Made by a program: the position numbers and the translations under genes. Under the pieces are notes generated by a model. The model did no database searches, was not told the DNA's origin, and saw only the letters and a list, made by a program, of their open reading frames with translations. From contig OX336338.1 in assembly GCA_946902875.1 (NCBI GenBank), forward strand, positions 6,687,971-6,751,970: 64,000 nt of DNA, written 5' to 3'. The DNA is from Nematopogon swammerdamellus. Its lineage: Eukaryota > Arthropoda > Insecta > Lepidoptera > Adelidae. Of this stretch, positions 9,990 through 19,255 are shown piece after piece; position 1 is the first letter of the stretch, and every line of letters begins with the position of its first letter.

Positions 9990-10130
9990 TTTGAAGTGAA
10001 AACTTCTTTAGCGGCGCTTGGCACTTTTTTAGGTGGGTAAAAAATGTATAACTCGCGACATCGCGTCAGCGTCATTTTTAAAATGAAACCTTAAGTCATT
10101 GCATTAAGGGTTAAGTTAGAGTGGCACGGG
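9990..10130 (+). repeat. Interspersed repeat, partner of 285-445
   Basis: Matches the reverse complement of 285-445, including 'ggtgggtaaaaaatgt', 'ccttaagtcattgcatta' and 'gagtggcacgggatc'. It lies directly upstream of the tandem array at 10163. Confidence 0.45.
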
Positions 10131-10162
10131 ATCTGCCGGCACTCCCGGAGTGCAACTGTTAA

Positions 10163-10729
10163 GTAGGGTTCGGTAACACGTTTATGTCTGTCCATTCTAC
10201 TAAGTTCTGCAAAATGAATGTAGGGTTCCGTAACAAATGCATGTCTGTCTGTTCTACTAAATTTAACATTTATTTCAAAATGAATGTAGGGTTCCGTAAC
10301 AAATGCATGTCTATCCGTTCTACTAAATTTTACAATTTTCAACCAAGGTCCTCCGACGGTTATTTTATAATAAAAGTAGGGTTCCGTAACACGTTTATGT
10401 CTGTCCATTCTACTAAGTTCTGCAAGATGAATGTAGGGTTCCGTAACAAATGCATGTCTGTCCGTTCTACAAAATTTAACATTTATTTCAAAATGAATGT
10501 ACGGTTCCGTAACAAATGTATGTCTGTCCGTTCTACTAAATTTTACAATTTTCAACCAAGGCCCTCCGACGGTTATTTTATAATAAAAGTAGGGTTCCGT
10601 AACAAATGTATGTCTGTCCGTTCTACTAAATTTCACAATTTTCAACCAAGGTCCTCCGACGGTTATTTTATAATAAAAGTAGGGTTCCGTAACACGTTTA
10701 TATCTGTCCATTCTACTAAGTTCTGCAAC
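10163..10729 (+). repeat. Composite tandem array with higher-order order A-B-C-A-B-C-C-A
   Basis: Every unit begins 'gtagggttccgtaac' and contains 'gtctgtccgttctactaa', but three unit types differ in length and spacer. A is 57 bp with an 'acgtttatg' start and a 'ttctgcaa' end. B is 66 bp with 'aacatttatttcaaaatg'. C is 90 bp with 'caaccaaggtcctccgacgg'. The order is A B C A B C C A (last A partial). Because unit lengths are all multiples of 3 and stop-poor, both strands show long open frames (224 and 192 codons). These are artefacts of the repeat. The last A unit runs straight into SINE-X at 10730. Confidence 0.8.
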
Positions 10730-11083
10730 ATCACCTACAACGTCCGTGATGTCAGCCCATAACACCGGGTAAACTAAGTGCCATGTCAGTACTTCCCCCT
10801 TTGATCGTGCTGACTACACTGAACTGGTCGGAAAACACAAACTATTTACATAGTCGTTTCGACCGACGTTTAATTCAGTGCGGTGGTACCAACCCGGTCA
10901 GGTTAAACCCTACCACCAAGTAAGATTAGGAGGGAAGGGACCTACAGTTTTACGAGGAATCCGAACCTCGGTCAGCCTCTAACGGTCAGCGGTCACCCAT
11001 CCAAGTACTGACCGCACCCAGCGTTGCTTAACATTCAATAGCGACAGTTGACTGTCTGCACCACTGAGCTATCGAAGCTGACG
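10730..11083 (-). mobile_element. SINE-X (tRNA/5S chimeric head), minus strand
   Basis: Read on the minus strand: 'gatagctcagtggtgcag' (tRNA A-box type), then a 5S-rRNA-like segment 'aagcaacgctgggtgcgg' plus 'tcagtacttggatgggtgac', then a B-box-like 'ggttcggattcc', then the long body ending 'ttatgggctgacatcacgg'. The poly(A) end is missing; the copy breaks off at the tandem array. Compare the complete copy at 15465-15857. Confidence 0.75.
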
Positions 11084-11125
11084 TGGTCCTATTTTAATTG
11101 GGTCAAGATCGGATTGGAAAGCGAG

Positions 11126-11162
11126 GCGGAATCGCGAGGCCGAAGGCCGAGCGATTCCGCCG
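11126..11162. other. Perfect hairpin enclosing the GGCCGAAGGCC core
   Basis: An 11-bp stem 'ggcggaatcgc'/'gcgattccgcc' closes over 'gaggccgaaggccgag', the core of the foldback-array unit. It is the only place in the window where this core stands alone inside its own stem. Confidence 0.45.
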
Positions 11163-11226
11163 AGTACATTAATAGCAAAAATTACTAAAAAAAACTGTGA
11201 AATAAAAAAAAAGTTTAAAAAAACAT

Positions 11227-11555
11227 AAAACCGACTTCCTAAAAAAAGGAAAACTAAAAAACTATTTAAAATAAAAATATAAAAACCGCCTTCAAAAATA
11301 TATGAAATAAAAACCTAAAAAAAAAAACGAACCCTAGAGTTGAAGGCGGTGCTAAAGCAAGCAAAAATGATGCACGAAAGAAAACATGAGTGGATGATAA
11401 TACCCTTTGTGATTTGTGTAGCCTTTTTAGCACCGCCTTCAACTCTAGGGTTCGTTTTTTTTTTAGGTTTTTATTTCATATATTTTTGAAGGCGGTTTTT
11501 ATATTTTTATTTTAAATAGTTTTTTAGTTTTCCTTTTTTTAGGAAGTCGGTTTTT
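11227..11555. mobile_element. Foldback element with near-identical 129-bp arms
   Basis: Left arm 11227-11355 and right arm 11426-11555 are reverse complements that differ by only about one base in an A-run. They run from 'aaccgacttcctaaaaaa' at the outer ends to 'gaaggcggtgctaaa' at the inner ends. The 70-bp loop is non-coding. Such identity implies recent insertion or arm-to-arm conversion. No transposase is present. Confidence 0.75.
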
Positions 11556-11559
11556 GAGT

Positions 11560-11847
11560 TTTAAATTTTCATATTTTCCGCCAGTCTGTGCGGCGAGCTG
11601 ATTGGTTGTCCAGAGCAGATTTGAAATTTAGCTATGGCGCGCGCGCACGACGCAAGCAGCCGTGAGTACGACCATGTCGTTTTACCGGGAAAACACGCAT
11701 GAACCTATTCGTACTGTACCAACACGTTCAACTTGATTGAAAAAAAAAAATATTCATCTGCGAACTACAATTAAAAGTTACGAACGATTAGGAAAAAAAA
11801 AAACAATTACTGAACAGTTAGATAAGTTTGATACAGAACATTAAGAA
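11560..11847. other. Unassigned spacer
   Basis: AT-rich with one short GC-rich patch around 11580-11690 ('cgcgcgcgcacgacgc'). No gene seen. Confidence 0.3.
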
Positions 11848-11960
11848 AAAGGGGTCAAGTGCGAGTCGAACTTGCGTGGAGAGGTTTCCCTAACATTTAC
11901 TTTTCCGTGAGAACAATTTTTAACGTTCTAATTTGTCCCTCAAAATTAACCCGCAAAATC
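11848..11960 (+). repeat. GTGCGAGTC repeat fragment
   Basis: Contains 'ggtcaagtgcgagtcg' and a diverged 'aggtttccctaac' block only. Confidence 0.4.
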
Positions 11961-12002
11961 AAAATTCGTTCATTTACGCTATGCGTGATTGGGTCATCAA
12001 AC

Positions 12003-12471
12003 TATACAGGTTGTTTCAGGATAGGGGTTAACTTAATTTTGAATGACATCAAAAGAAAAAGGTTACTTGAATAGGTCATTGCACTCCCTAGACCTATAGA
12101 CAGACAGCACGGTTGCCAAATCTCCCCATAATCACTTTCCATCGAGTTTTTAATAAAATTTTAAATTTTTATATGAATGAAACGTCGGTCTAAACGGCTA
12201 TGTAAATAGTTTGTGTTTTCCGACCAGTTCAGTGTAGCCGGCACGATCAAAGGGGGAAGCACTGACATGGCACCTAGTTCACCCGGTGTTATGGGCTGAC
12301 ATCACGGACGTTGTAGGTGATGTAGCCAACCGTGTCAGTATCCATAAAAAAAAAAATAATAAAAATACGGAATTTCGATGTGACTGATGAGGATATTTTT
12401 CTTCTAATAATGAATACTTTCTATTCCTGAAGTTTCTCAAGCCTAACCTGAAACACTCTGTATAATGTACC
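12003..12471. mobile_element. TACAGGGTG-family MITE, split by a SINE-X fragment
   Basis: Left end 'tacaggttgtttcaggat', right end 'cctgaaacactctgta'. The interior matches the reverse orientation of the copy at 13280-13741 up to 'ttttaaatttttat', then resumes at 'atacggaatttcgatg' after a SINE-X insertion at 12172-12356. It gives a clear relative age: the MITE was present first. Confidence 0.7.
12172..12356 (+). mobile_element. SINE-X 3' fragment nested in a MITE
   Basis: 5'-truncated SINE-X starting near 'aaacgtcggtctaaacgg' and ending with 'gtgtcagtatccat' plus an A-run. 5' truncation plus a poly(A) tail is typical of retroposed SINEs. Confidence 0.7.
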
Positions 12472-12479
12472 ATATTTCA

Positions 12480-12800
12480 ACTTTTTTCACTCAGTACATT
12501 CGGAGAAAATAAGCTGCGACAGATGGACAGACAGACCGACAACAAGACACTAGAGTGATCCTATATGGGTTCCGTATCCCTCTTTTGAGGCACGAACCCC
12601 TAAAAACGAGTAGCAGTGTAGCGCAATAACTACTTAAAATCTAGTCTGGTTTCAATGGAAACAGTTCCACAGTGCAAGACGTTTTATTTATATTTATACC
12701 AGAACATAAAGTTCCACATGATCGGCGGTTTGATCTTTCGAGAATCGTCAGGTCCACAATAATTAACCATTACTAATTTACTGGAACGAGATAAACATAC
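12480..12800. other. Unassigned stretch
   Basis: Contains a degenerate repeat edge ('agacagaccgacaacaag', then 'ggttccgtatccctc') related to the GTGCGAGTC family at about 12520-12600. The rest is unassigned and lies just downstream of the possible exon. Confidence 0.3.
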
Positions 12801-12936
12801 CTTTTGTGTTTTTTGTTCCTGTTGCTTCTATTTTAGGAACTCGGTTAGCGAGGTCTTCCATTATTTTGTCAGCTTCTAGGAGAAGTAATTGACGAAATTT
12901 TCCGTTGTTAAAATGTTTTCGGAAGCCGCATCACAC
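12801..12936 (-). CDS. Possible host exon (unidentified)
   Basis: On the minus strand a good 3' splice site (pyrimidine-rich 'tttcttttgccccgattcag', AG at 12937-12938) and a strong 5' splice site ('aaaag|gtatgt', GT at 12800-12799) bound a 136-bp segment. One frame reads about 43 protein-like residues ending in IMEDLANRVPKIEATG and reaches the donor open, but it has a TGA immediately after the acceptor. It could therefore be a first coding exon starting at the internal ATG of MEDLANRVPK, or a decayed exon. I do not recognise the protein. Confidence 0.3.
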
Positions 12937-13124
12937 CTGAATCGGGGCAAAAGAAACATATCAAATCATACACCGCGATCGAATCTGTTCAACTCTGAAT
13001 AATTGTACATAAGTAAAATTATATTATTTTATCTCTTCTCTACATAATATAAAATCTAACGTCTGCCGTGGGTGTGTGTATAATATGCATGCTCTTATAT
13101 ATAAATCTAGAACGCCTCAACATA

Positions 13125-13279
13125 TTTACTTACGATTTTCACATATGTAACACGACACATTTTCTTCCGCCATTCACTTATAATAGCACTTATCATACCC
13201 CAAAGGTACTCGTAGAAAATGCCTTAAGGCATTATGTGTTACCCTTCGCCTATATTTTTATTTGAGTGCAATAAATATA
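13125..13279 (+). repeat. LINE or SINE 3' end with AATAAA
   Basis: Contains 'ataccccaaaggtact', the palindrome 'aatgccttaaggcatt' and 'gagtgcaataaatatat'. An inverted homologue lies at 60690-60810. It ends in a polyadenylation-like signal and looks like the 3' UTR of a retroelement. Confidence 0.5.
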
Positions 13280-13741
13280 TACAGGGTGTTTCAGGATAGT
13301 CTTGAGAAACTTCAAGAATAGAAAGTACTCATTATTAGAAGAAAAGTAAAAAAAAATATCCATAACACTCAAATCGAAATTCCGTATTATTTTCATTCAA
13401 AAATTGAAAATTGTACTAAAACTCGATGGACAGTGGGTCTGGGGAGATTTGGCAACAGTGCTGTCTAGGTCTAGGGAGTGCAATGACCTAGTCCAGTCCC
13501 CCTTTTCATTGATGTCATTCAAATTTAAGTGTTTGTAATTTACCTACATGCAGTTCAATTCAACTTGTTAAGCATGCAAGTTAGTCATTTTATTTTATTT
13601 TATTTAATAAAGGTCGACGTTAATCGTCCATCAAATCTCTGGGAAATCTGAATCTGGGAAAAAGTTTCAGAGCTTTCATCTTCAAATAATGACCCCTTTG
13701 GAACCCTGAAGTTACGAAACCCTATCCTGAAACACCCTGTA
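13280..13741. mobile_element. TACAGGGTG-family MITE, intact
   Basis: A 462-bp element whose inverted ends read 'tacagggtgtttcaggat' and 'atcctgaaacaccctgta'. They match over at least 18 bp and are flanked by TA on both sides, which suggests a Tc1/mariner-type TA duplication. The inside is non-coding. It is the reference copy for 6515-7125, 12003-12471 and 60082-60580. Confidence 0.75.
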
Positions 13742-13971
13742 TAAACCATACAATGCATGCGTATGGCTATATATTATGTAGAGTCACGCCATTGCCGAAG
13801 ACCGAAAGCGACATAGTCGGAGGAAATTCGATTATTTCCAATTGAAATCCGATTTGGTATTAAATCGATTTAACGGCGGACGGAGCCGTGGGCATAGCAG
13901 GTGTCATAATATATTGCATAGTTAGGTATATCAATGCTATCCTTATTCCTTATTCCTTATTTCCTTTTCCT

Positions 13972-14190
13972 TACCTTTAATAAAATCGAACGTCTGCTTT
14001 CTGTATGTATGTCTGTCTGTCCGCTTATAACTCGCTTATAGCTTGAACCACTGAACCGAATTTAATAAAAAAAAATCTACGGATAGCTTGATTCTTCCCA
14101 TCAACTATAGGGTACTTACTATCATGCAAATTGGCTTATGGGGTTAGCAGTGAAGTGAAATATGAGAGCGGGCGGAGCCGCGGGCACATC
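13972..14190 (+). repeat. 'cgtctgctttctg' repeat with hairpin/CTAG-like end
   Basis: About 200 bp starting 'acctttaataaaatcg' and ending 'gggcggagccgcgggcac'. It occurs three more times (21569-21770 and twice at 42558-42962), always in the same orientation. The GC-rich hairpin followed in the best copy by 'agctag' recalls a Helitron 3' end, but I cannot confirm that. Confidence 0.5.
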
Positions 14191-14199
14191 TCGTCATAA

Positions 14200-14520
14200 A
14201 GTCGAATAAAAAATAGGTAAATGTTATCTTCTGTCTTGTGTATCTCTGTGTTTTTGTGTGCAATAAAGAATTTCTATTCTATTCTATTCTATTCTATTCT
14301 ATTCTATTCTATTCTATTCTATTCTATTCTATTCTATTCTATTCTATTCTATTCTATTCTATTCTATTCTATTCTATTCTATTCTATTCTATTCTATTCT
14401 ATTCTATTCTATTATATTCTATTCTATTCTATTCTATTCTATTCTATTCTATTCTATTCTATTCTATTCTATTCTATTCTATTCTATTCTATTCTATTCT
14501 ATTCTATTCTATTCTATTCT
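14200..14520 (+). repeat. LINE-type 3' end with (ATTCT)n tail
   Basis: The end 'tttttgtgtgcaataaagaa' passes into about 50 copies of ATTCT from about 14270, with a single interrupted unit near 14410. Lepidopteran LINE 3' ends often carry such tails. The 94-110 codon frames made of YSILF repeats are artefacts of the pentamer. Confidence 0.75.
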
Positions 14521-14685
14521 AAATGTGTACCTATACTTGAAGTAAAGAAGTAGGTACTCCAGTTTTTCGGGCTTACACAAACAGAAACCTTTCTTGTTTT
14601 AATAACTGAATTTTAATCATAGTTAAAATATGAAATCGACACGTATACTGTTATAAAGACCAACTAAGAAGTAGGTAACAATATA

Positions 14686-15238
14686 ATATCGTCCCCCTCA
14701 TGGAAAAACTCACCAGATAAATGTTTTGTCGAAATTGAGTTATTTACACTGGCAATATCGTAATTTCGAGCGCTATCGTAGAAAAAATCACCAAAATTCT
14801 ATCTCTGCATTTTCAGTGAGATCTAAATATTCTTCAAATCACCATCTACCAAAACCCAAAAATTGTGTTCAGGAAAAAGTCACCAAAGTCATTGGTTACT
14901 TTTTCTACGCGCATTTTTTTCCGCTGGCAGCACTTGGTTCACCTGTACGTTATAAGTTTTTACAAATCACCAACAATATTTGCGTAAATAATCTAAGCAT
15001 AGAAAAACTAACCAATTACGAAAATAAGTTTTTCTCGATTTTCCCTTATGAGACCACCTAATATGTTTACTTTTATTCGTAACTACAATAAATTATACAC
15101 CACAGGAAAAAAAACATTTATATCTGTATGCTTTAGTTTTCGAATGACCAAGGTTTGAAATTTGAAAAAACTTTAAACGCGTTTTTCTCAACATTTTCAT
15201 TTTCTTGGTTGGTGAGTTTTTCCATGAGGGGACGATAT
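14686..15238. mobile_element. TIR DNA element of 553 bp (ATATCGTCC family)
   Basis: Inverted termini of 29-30 bp: 'atatcgtccccctcatgg' plus 'aaaaactcacca' at 14686-14715, and its complement at 15210-15238, differing by one C. Inside, the motif TCACCA/AACCAA recurs at about 14767, 14836, 14875, 14962 and 15005. One occurrence is inverted to form a hairpin around 14873-14910. The 111-codon frame inside has no recognisable domain. Probably a non-autonomous element with repeated protein-binding sites. Confidence 0.65.
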
Positions 15239-15464
15239 ATTATGTAGGTAGGTACTTAAAAAATTGTAAACGACAATTTGCTCATACACTTTTTAGTAGA
15301 CTATTATATACAGACTCCAGTTCCGTACAATGGTTCCGTAGACGAGGTACGATGATTTATAGTTTCGTCATTACCACTCATGCGTCTATTCGTACGACCT
15401 TTGTCCGTTATTTGCCTGTTCGTCAAAAGGTCACAGCTTCCTCAGCATAAGAAAACAAGTATTG

Positions 15465-15857
15465 TCAGCCTCGGTAGCTCAGTAGTGCAGTCGGTTGTTA
15501 TACCGTTATTATATTAAGCAACGCTGGGCGCGGTCAGTACTTGGATGGATGACCGCTCGACCGTTGGAGGCAGACCGTGGTTCGGATTCCACGTTATACT
15601 GTAGGTCCCTTCCCTTCTTTTCTTACTAGGTGGTAAGAAAAGAAGGTTTATCCCGGTCGGGTTGGTATACGGCCGCACTGAACGATACGTCGTCGGTCGA
15701 AACGGCTATGTAAATAGGTCGTGTTTTCCATCCAGTTCAGTGTGGCTGACATGAAATGAAGGGAAGCACTGACATGGCACCTAGTTCACCCGGTGTTATG
15801 GGCTGACATCACGGATGTTGTTGGTGATGTAGCCAACGTATCAGTTTCCATAAAAAA
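15465..15857 (+). mobile_element. SINE-X, complete copy with target duplication
   Basis: About 393 bp flanked by 'aagtattg' at 15457-15464 and 15858-15865. Order: A-box-like 'tagctcagtagtg' (15475-15487); a 5S-rRNA-like segment at 15514-15557 that includes 'ttaagcaacgctggg' and 'agtacttggatgg'; a B-box-like 'ggttcggattcc' (15579-15590); a long body; 'gtgtt' and 'cagtttccat'; and a short poly(A). The 5S segment resembles the internal control region of 5S rRNA genes. Pol III transcription is inferred from these boxes. Confidence 0.8.
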
Positions 15858-15879
15858 AAGTATTGAGAAGCTATTATAA

Positions 15880-16190
15880 TGTACTGTGTGCATGTCGTAA
15901 AAGGCGGGTGGGGTGGCGACTAAGGGATAAGGACAAGCTGTCGTGCAAAAGGGCGATAGGATACCCATCTCTGACCTTGGCTGGCACGGTCCTTCCACCG
16001 AGCCAGCAGTAGGTGAGTTTTCGTGCTCACTTGCTGCATAGTTATCTTGTCCTAATGCTTTGCTAAACGTGGTGGTTGGTGTTGTGCTGTAATTTACCGG
16101 AGCTCTTGCAGCACAACACCGATAACTCTGTTTACCCAGAATTTTGAGATACGGCGTGCGTGTGGCGTGTATGTATGTATGAGAAGCTAT
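15880..16190 (+). mobile_element. SINE-Y, 5'-truncated
   Basis: Starts within the family at 'gcatgtcgtaaaaggcg', with a short local insertion ('ggtggggtgg'), and ends 'gtgtatgtatgtatg'. It sits directly behind the SINE-X copy, so the two must not be read as one element. Confidence 0.65.
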
Positions 16191-16592
16191 CATATTTGCA
16201 GATAGCGTGAAAAAATTTTTTTTTTTTCGAAAACATTTCGTTAGTACCTATTTTCGTGGTAAATTTTTAGTCTCAACGTATTTTATAAAATTTTGTAACG
16301 AAAACACGAAAACAATGTCTCTCCTTAACTCTTGACGAGCGAGGCACGAATGAGAGATTTTATTTTTCAGATCTTAAAATCAGTTTTATTCCGGACGGTT
16401 CCTTGTTGTTTATTGTTTAATTTGCAGCGTACGAGGACAGAAGTACCTATGTATGCGGTTTTACATTACGTTAACCGAATACATAGGCACACAACATGCA
16501 TGTACTGAAGTACTAAAATTTATAATTATTTGATATCGTGGTACAAGTAAAACATTTGCCTCGTCGTCGCTTTAAAAACATATTTTACGACA
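16191..16592. other. Unassigned stretch
   Basis: AT-rich with an A/T run near 16208. No gene, RNA or bounded repeat recognised. Confidence 0.3.
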
Positions 16593-16593
16593 T

Positions 16594-16687
16594 TGTTTAC
16601 GCAATTAAACCCAATAAACTTGTAGAATGCTAGTTGTAATTAATACTAGTCTTATACAAATTTATTGGGCTTAATTGTGTGAACAAA
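16594..16687. mobile_element. Small palindromic element
   Basis: Arms of about 38 bp centred on 'tgtaattaat'. The outer parts read 'acgcaattaaacccaata' and its complement 'tattgggcttaattgtgt', with a few mismatches. Probably a hairpin MITE remnant. Confidence 0.5.
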
Positions 16688-16699
16688 CTCGAAAAATCT

Positions 16700-17085
16700 A
16701 TATAAATAAAAATTAAATGCTTAAATTTAAATTCGTTGGTAAGGCAAGGTGACTTGTCTTGCTTCCATTATTCCTTGCCATCCAACCTATCTTCGCAGCA
16801 CGCCGCAGAGAAACTGAGCACGCTTTTGTTGTTGACATTGGGCATTTGAGAAGCCATCGGTTCTGAAAATCGTTTCTTTGTCGCACCGCTAGGGTGTGGA
16901 ACTGTCTTCCGGCGAGTGTGTTACCCGAATCCTTTATACTGGATGTCTTCAAACGTCGTATCAACGGGCTAGACAGCCTAGCAAGAGTCCGCAAATCTGC
17001 TGGCATGGCGCCTCACTGAGTGTAGTTTCGCGAGGAGAGGTGTTTGGCTCTGACGAGCCACCCATGTTGGTTTACATTAAATAAA
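16700..17085 (+). pseudogene. LINE-B 3' end: RT C-terminal region
   Basis: A plus-strand frame encodes typical LINE C-terminal residues: AIQPIFAARRRETEHAF, an in-frame TGA, then TARVWNCLP, ESFILDVFKRRINGLDSL, RVRKSAGMAPH and a natural stop. The one internal stop and the absence of the RT core make this a dead 3' fragment. The tail ends near 'ttacattaaataaaaa'. Related minus-strand copies are at 30880-31015 and 41085-41390, and a plus-strand scrap is at 47750-47830. Confidence 0.7.
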
Positions 17086-17159
17086 AAGCGCTTCACTTGA
17101 GAGCGGCTGGACCGATTTGGAATTTTGTTTTTATGTTCGTAATAGTCCGAATATGGTTT

Positions 17160-17310
17160 TTAGGTTTCCTTATCCCGTACGGAAGGCTATTACTAAGCCT
17201 AGCCCGTCTGTCTGTCTGTCTGTCTGTCCTACTGCTGTATCTTTGGAACCGTAATAGGTAGCCGGTTGAAATTGGGACGATTTGAACTTGGCCGGTTTTT
17301 AGGTAGTTTG
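17160..17310 (-). repeat. GTGCGAGTC repeat, shortened
   Basis: Has 'ttaggtttccttatccc', a TCTG run, 'accgtaataggtagcc' and 'acttggccggtttttag', but lacks most of the middle. Confidence 0.55.
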
Positions 17311-17340
17311 AGCTGTGAGTCACGCGAAGCGAAGCCGCGG

Positions 17341-17749
17341 GCAAAAGTTAGTATACGATAATATTTGTACCCAACAACGGTGATTGATTGTACCTACTCG
17401 TAAATTTATTGCCATTTGAAGGAAAATTGCATTTTCCTACATGATGTTCTAGACTCCCAATAAAATAAATTGGCCAATTCTTATTTACAACATTTTATGT
17501 AACACGTGCATTTGGGTAATAAACCAACCAATGTAGCATACTTAAAGTAGTTATTAAAATAAGTGAGTTATCTGCAGCGCATCACTTACTTAAGTACTTA
17601 CTTGAGATCTACGACTTTGTTCAACGAATACACAAATGTGAAAAGTAAAAAGGTTATTTTTCTATAAATTATTGATACTACACCTAGTTAATCAGGTATA
17701 TGAAGAGACGCTTATAGAAAATTAAAATGTAGGCATCTTATTAAATTTG
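17341..17749. other. Unassigned AT-rich stretch
   Basis: No gene or bounded repeat recognised. Confidence 0.3.
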
Positions 17750-18225
17750 ATATGAAATTTTCAATTTGATATCTTGACTCGTTCCTGAGAAAAAGGGTCT
17801 TTACAAGCAATTTTTTTTATATCATAATAACTACAAGTTTAAAATTTTCGAATTCTTTCCTTTATTTGTGCTGTAAAACCTAGCTTCTTACCAAATTTTA
17901 TGATTCTAGGTTAACGGGAAGTACTCTATAGGTTTTGATTTGATTTGGCAGTAGCAAAATATTATGTGACTTAAATTGTCATACCTAGTGATTGCGTTGA
18001 CGTAGAAGCTTACATTTTTTACACCTCCGAGGAAACGTAGACCTTAGTATTTGATATTAATTTCAACTTGATACTTTTACCCGTTCCTGAGAAAAAGGGT
18101 CTTGACTTACCGACAGACAGCCCGTCAGCTAGCCAGCCAGCCAGCCAGACGGACATAAAAGTGATCCTATAAGGGTTCCGATTTTCCTCCTTTGAGGTAC
18201 GGAACCCTGAAAAATATATAAAAAT
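17750..18225 (-). repeat. Long-type GTGCGAGTC repeat, partial
   Basis: Contains blocks such as 'cttgactcgttcctgaga' with 'aaaagggtct' and 'gataccttttacc'-like text. It ends 'tttgaggtacggaaccctg'. The same blocks, in the other orientation, make up 27955-28975. Some have been duplicated. Confidence 0.5.
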
Positions 18226-18317
18226 GTTATTTTTACCCGACTGCGCGAAGCAAAAAAGAGGGTAATGTTTTTCGAGTGTATGTGTGTATGTATGTCGAGT
18301 TTATTTTTTTTTACTTA

Positions 18318-18849
18318 GACGCCTTTATTTAAGCGAAAATAATGTTTAACTTGTTATGGGTTATTGATGTGTCGGGGGTTTTTGAAATATGTAATTTAAC
18401 TTTTATTACAAACTTTTTAAGAGACGTAATTTGAAATAGTAATAATTTTGTTAAAAGATTAGGTTACAAGTAGATAAATTAGTTTTGTAATAGTTTCCGT
18501 TTATTTACATAAAGGCGAAGAGAAGAGTGAAAGTATAATAAATTTTCATTTTACAGCAGATATCCCTTCACCAATTAGGAAAAGTTTCGATGATCTTCGA
18601 ATCGGCTTAGCTGATCTTCATCAAACATATAAGGCAGTTTATATACGGCAAGATAATTAATGTTTTGATTACTTAACTACTTGATTACTCGATTAGAAAC
18701 ATAGCTAAGAAACATCCCGATAAAGCCAGCTTTCCAATAAAAGAAACCGCATCAAAATTGGTCCATCAGTTTGGGAGCTACGATGCCACAGCAGACACAG
18801 CCATACACACACACGTTATTCTATTAACACCCCTCCGTTTGCGTCGGGA
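18318..18849 (-). mobile_element. CCCCCGACG-family TIR element, minus orientation
   Basis: One end 'gacgcctttatttaag' with 'gtgtcggggg' close by; the other end 'ccgtttgcgtcggga'. It matches 20724-21183 and 29790-30201 in reverse, including 'gttacaagtagata' and 'tttgggagctacgatgcc'. Non-coding. Confidence 0.55.
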
Positions 18850-19255
18850 TTTAAAAAGAAGGTTAGTCTGCGACATTACAGTTAGCAGACACTGACGCGA
18901 CGGGATGACACAACGGACGATCAAACTAATTAGTCAGAAACATGAGCATTGAATATTGCCCGCTTACGTGCCAGGAGCCACGTCTCCGACATGTGAGAAA
19001 GGAAAGTGGCATTGTAGTCAACCTCATTCACGTCGTTTGCATACATACAATTTATTTTTACAATTGCTTAATTAAAATTGTCTTGCCGGTTATCGCACAT
19101 ATTGTTATTGTAAACAAACTTTCCAGGTGGCTCACTCATTTTATGTGCACCGCAGATGCAATCAATTGGAAGGGAGTTGCATGAATCTGTTATACTTACA
19201 TTCAATTTTTGTTTTATCCATCTAAAATTTTGATTTATACACTATTTATTATATT
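18850..19255. other. Unassigned stretch with an 80-codon frame
   Basis: A plus-strand frame at 18942-19184 starts MSIEYCPLTCQEPRLR and includes a hydrophobic run. I recognise no domain, and there are no clear splice signals or conserved copy, so I do not call it a gene. Confidence 0.25.

Noticed and set aside
10091..10765. Opposed 224- and 192-codon frames
   Set aside because: Both arise from tandem units whose lengths are multiples of 3. No domain, and the frames end in flanking repeats.
14221..14553. Plus-strand frames of 94-110 codons rich in YSILF
   Set aside because: They are translations of the (ATTCT)n microsatellite and have no protein character.
15514..15557. 5S rRNA gene fragment as a stand-alone gene
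   Set aside because: Only the internal promoter region is present and it is embedded in a repeated SINE.
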